Shown: one piece after another, positions 63,038-64,000 of the stretch
Numbering within the stretch: position 1 is the stretch's first letter
How the letters are laid out: each line of letters begins with the position of its first letter
Origin: Clostridiaceae bacterium BL-3
GTDB taxonomy: Bacteria > Bacillota > Clostridia > Clostridiales > Clostridiaceae
Direction of reading: 5' to 3'
Length of the DNA: 64,000 nt
NCBI GenBank assembly: GCA_902809985.1
Contig: CADDXC010000001.1
Location: forward strand, 1,922,001-1,986,000
Program-made: the position numbers and the translations under genes
Notes under the pieces: generated by a model
The model's database searches: none
The model's input: the letters and a program-made list of their open reading frames with translations, nothing else
What the model was told of the DNA's origin: nothing

Positions 63038-63087
63038 ACCTGCAATCAATTTAAAATTATTATATAATCGATTCAAAAACGGAATAG
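63038..63087 (+). repeat. 50-bp promoter repeat, copy 2 (before the oxidoreductase gene)
   Basis: Near-identical to 60979-61028. It stands about 177 bp before the oxidoreductase start. The rest of 62887-63263 holds no gene; an AT-rich GATAATTATC element lies near 63220. Confidence 0.75.
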
Positions 63088-63263
63088 TTAAAATATTTTA
63101 CTATCCTAATAGGCATCATAAATTATTCATTTTTGGAATAAGCAATCACTTTTTTTGAATTGGAAATTGAATTTATAAGATGTTATGCTAAATTTAGATA
63201 ATGACTTTACTCACAATATTTGATAATTATCTAAAATTATTTATCAGTAAAGGAGGCAACTAA

Positions 63264-64000
63264 ATGGAAGAACAAAAAACAAATAAAAAAGATTTTCTCA
63301 GCGCAACAAATATAACGGGAATTACATCAGCCCTAAATGGTTCAAGGGAATTAATTCAAAATGAGTCATCACAAGATGATGTATCATCCTCTACTAAAAC
63401 TGTAAAAACATGCTGCAGAGCATGTATCTCCAACTGTGGTGTTATTGCCCATGTCAAGAACGGCAGAGTAGTCAAGCTTGAAGGCGATCCTGAAAATCCT
63501 ATGAGCAAAGGATCCATGTGTGCCAAAGGACTTTCCGGCATACAAGCTCTTTATAATCCAAATCGTAATAAGTATCCAATGCTGAGAGTGGGCAAGCGAG
63601 GTGAAAATAAATGGAAGCGTATTTCCTGGGATGAAGCCATTGATATTCTCGCCAAGAAACTTATGGAAACACGTGAAAAGTATGGAGCAGAAGCTGTACT
63701 CTGTTCTACTGGAGGAGGTGGAAATCCTGAATTTTGGAGTATCGCCAGATTTTGTAATGTATTTGGTACTCCCAACTGGTTTGAACCCGGTTGTGCTCAA
63801 TGTTATCTGCCGCGTATTCTAGCCAATAATTTAATGTATGGTGGTTCTGACTACAGTATTGCCGACTCAAATTGCCTGGAAATTTACTATGCCGATGATA
63901 CACCAATGAAATGCTTGGTCTTGTGGGGAGCAGCTCCTTCCTACTCCAGTCCTGCAATGGGCGGAGGTGCCGTTGCAGACCTTCGTGCCAAGGGAGTAAA
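63264..64000 (+). CDS. Molybdopterin-dependent oxidoreductase, N-terminal part (cut by window edge)
   Basis: ATG at 63264 with AGGAGG eight bases before; 245 codons seen, open at the right edge. Residues 1-45 are a polar extension, then the 4Fe-4S domain CRACISNCGV...GSMCAKG (Cys-x2-Cys-x3-Cys...Cys) and the DMSO-reductase-family start GDPENPMSKG, WKRISWDEAIDILAKKL, in pieces. No twin-arginine signal is seen, so it is probably cytosolic. Substrate unknown; the family includes formate dehydrogenases, hydratases and transhydroxylases. Near MoaA. Confidence 0.88.
   Translation, partial: MEEQKTNKKDFLSATNITGITSALNGSRELIQNESSQDDVSSSTKTVKTCCRACISNCGVIAHVKNGRVVKLEGDPENPMSKGSMCAKGLSGIQALYNPNRNKYPMLRVGKRGENKWKRISWDEAIDILAKKLMETREKYGAEAVLCSTGGGGNPEFWSIARFCNVFGTPNWFEPGCAQCYLPRILANNLMYGGSDYSIADSNCLEIYYADDTPMKCLVLWGAAPSYSSPAMGGGAVADLRAKGV

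Noticed and set aside
1-64000. CRISPR array, tRNA, rRNA, phage or plasmid origin
   Set aside because: No regularly spaced direct repeats of array type, no cloverleaf or rRNA segment, and no integrase or replication genes were found; the only mobile DNA is the two introns and the IS66 scrap.

Overview
The window is AT-rich, has strong AGGAGG-type ribosome sites and a gene content typical of an anaerobic, probably acetogenic Clostridium (corrinoid methyltransferases, electron-bifurcation-type ETF/acyl-CoA dehydrogenases, phosphotransbutyrylase-like enzyme, group II introns). The genus is an inference from gene content; the species cannot be fixed from sequence reading alone. No rRNA, tRNA or CRISPR array was seen.

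Layout. 1-1.2 kb: an OmpR/PhoB-type response regulator and the start of its histidine kinase. 1.2-11 kb: a cell-surface/secretion region with two small secreted proteins built of a repeated QESK motif, a decayed third copy, an SGNH hydrolase, two large beta-helix-like surface proteins and an IS66 remnant. Five places in this region carry the same promoter layout: four hexamers at exact 11-bp period, then 11 bp, then a TATAAT-like -10, very like a PhoP (Pho) box. 11-15.8 kb: Fur-family and MarR regulators, a radical SAM protein, a TetR regulator with two DNA-binding domains, and a dead Bcr/CflA transporter. 15.9-23.5 kb: a corrinoid methyltransferase cluster (two URO-D-type methyltransferases, two corrinoid proteins and the deletion remnant of a third, a methyl-tetrahydrofolate methyltransferase, a transporter, a GntR regulator), suited to demethylating methoxy- or methylamine-type substrates into the acetyl-CoA pathway. 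23.7-25.1 kb: an FAD/Rieske oxidoreductase.

25.2-36.4 kb: a sugar or polyol operon (split transketolase, SDR dehydrogenase, MFS carrier, its own phosphofructokinase and class II aldolase) with a FadR-type GntR regulator. Between regulator and operon sits a nested pair of group II introns: the outer one begins right behind the regulator's terminator stem (a group IIC habit) and its reverse transcriptase gene is split by a second full-length intron; removing the inner intron restores a 470-codon frame exactly. 36.8-43 kb: a LacI-controlled operon combining a KDPG-type aldolase, TIM-barrel isomerase, PfkB kinase, aminotransferase and amino-acid permease, which suggests catabolism of an amino sugar acid.

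43-60 kb: a CoA-dependent catabolic region: two CaiB/BaiF CoA-transferases, a zinc alcohol dehydrogenase, SDR, two related MFS carriers, an acyl-CoA ligase, EtfAB, two acyl-CoA dehydrogenases, a phosphate acyltransferase and LysR regulators. Together these could activate, oxidise or reduce an unsaturated or hydroxylated organic acid as CoA thioester, as in carnitine/crotonobetaine or caffeate respiration. Two of its promoters share a pair of 15-mers 32 bp apart. 61-64 kb: a LysR regulator, MoaA and the start of a molybdopterin oxidoreductase, with a 50-bp promoter duplication linking the LysR gene and the oxidoreductase.
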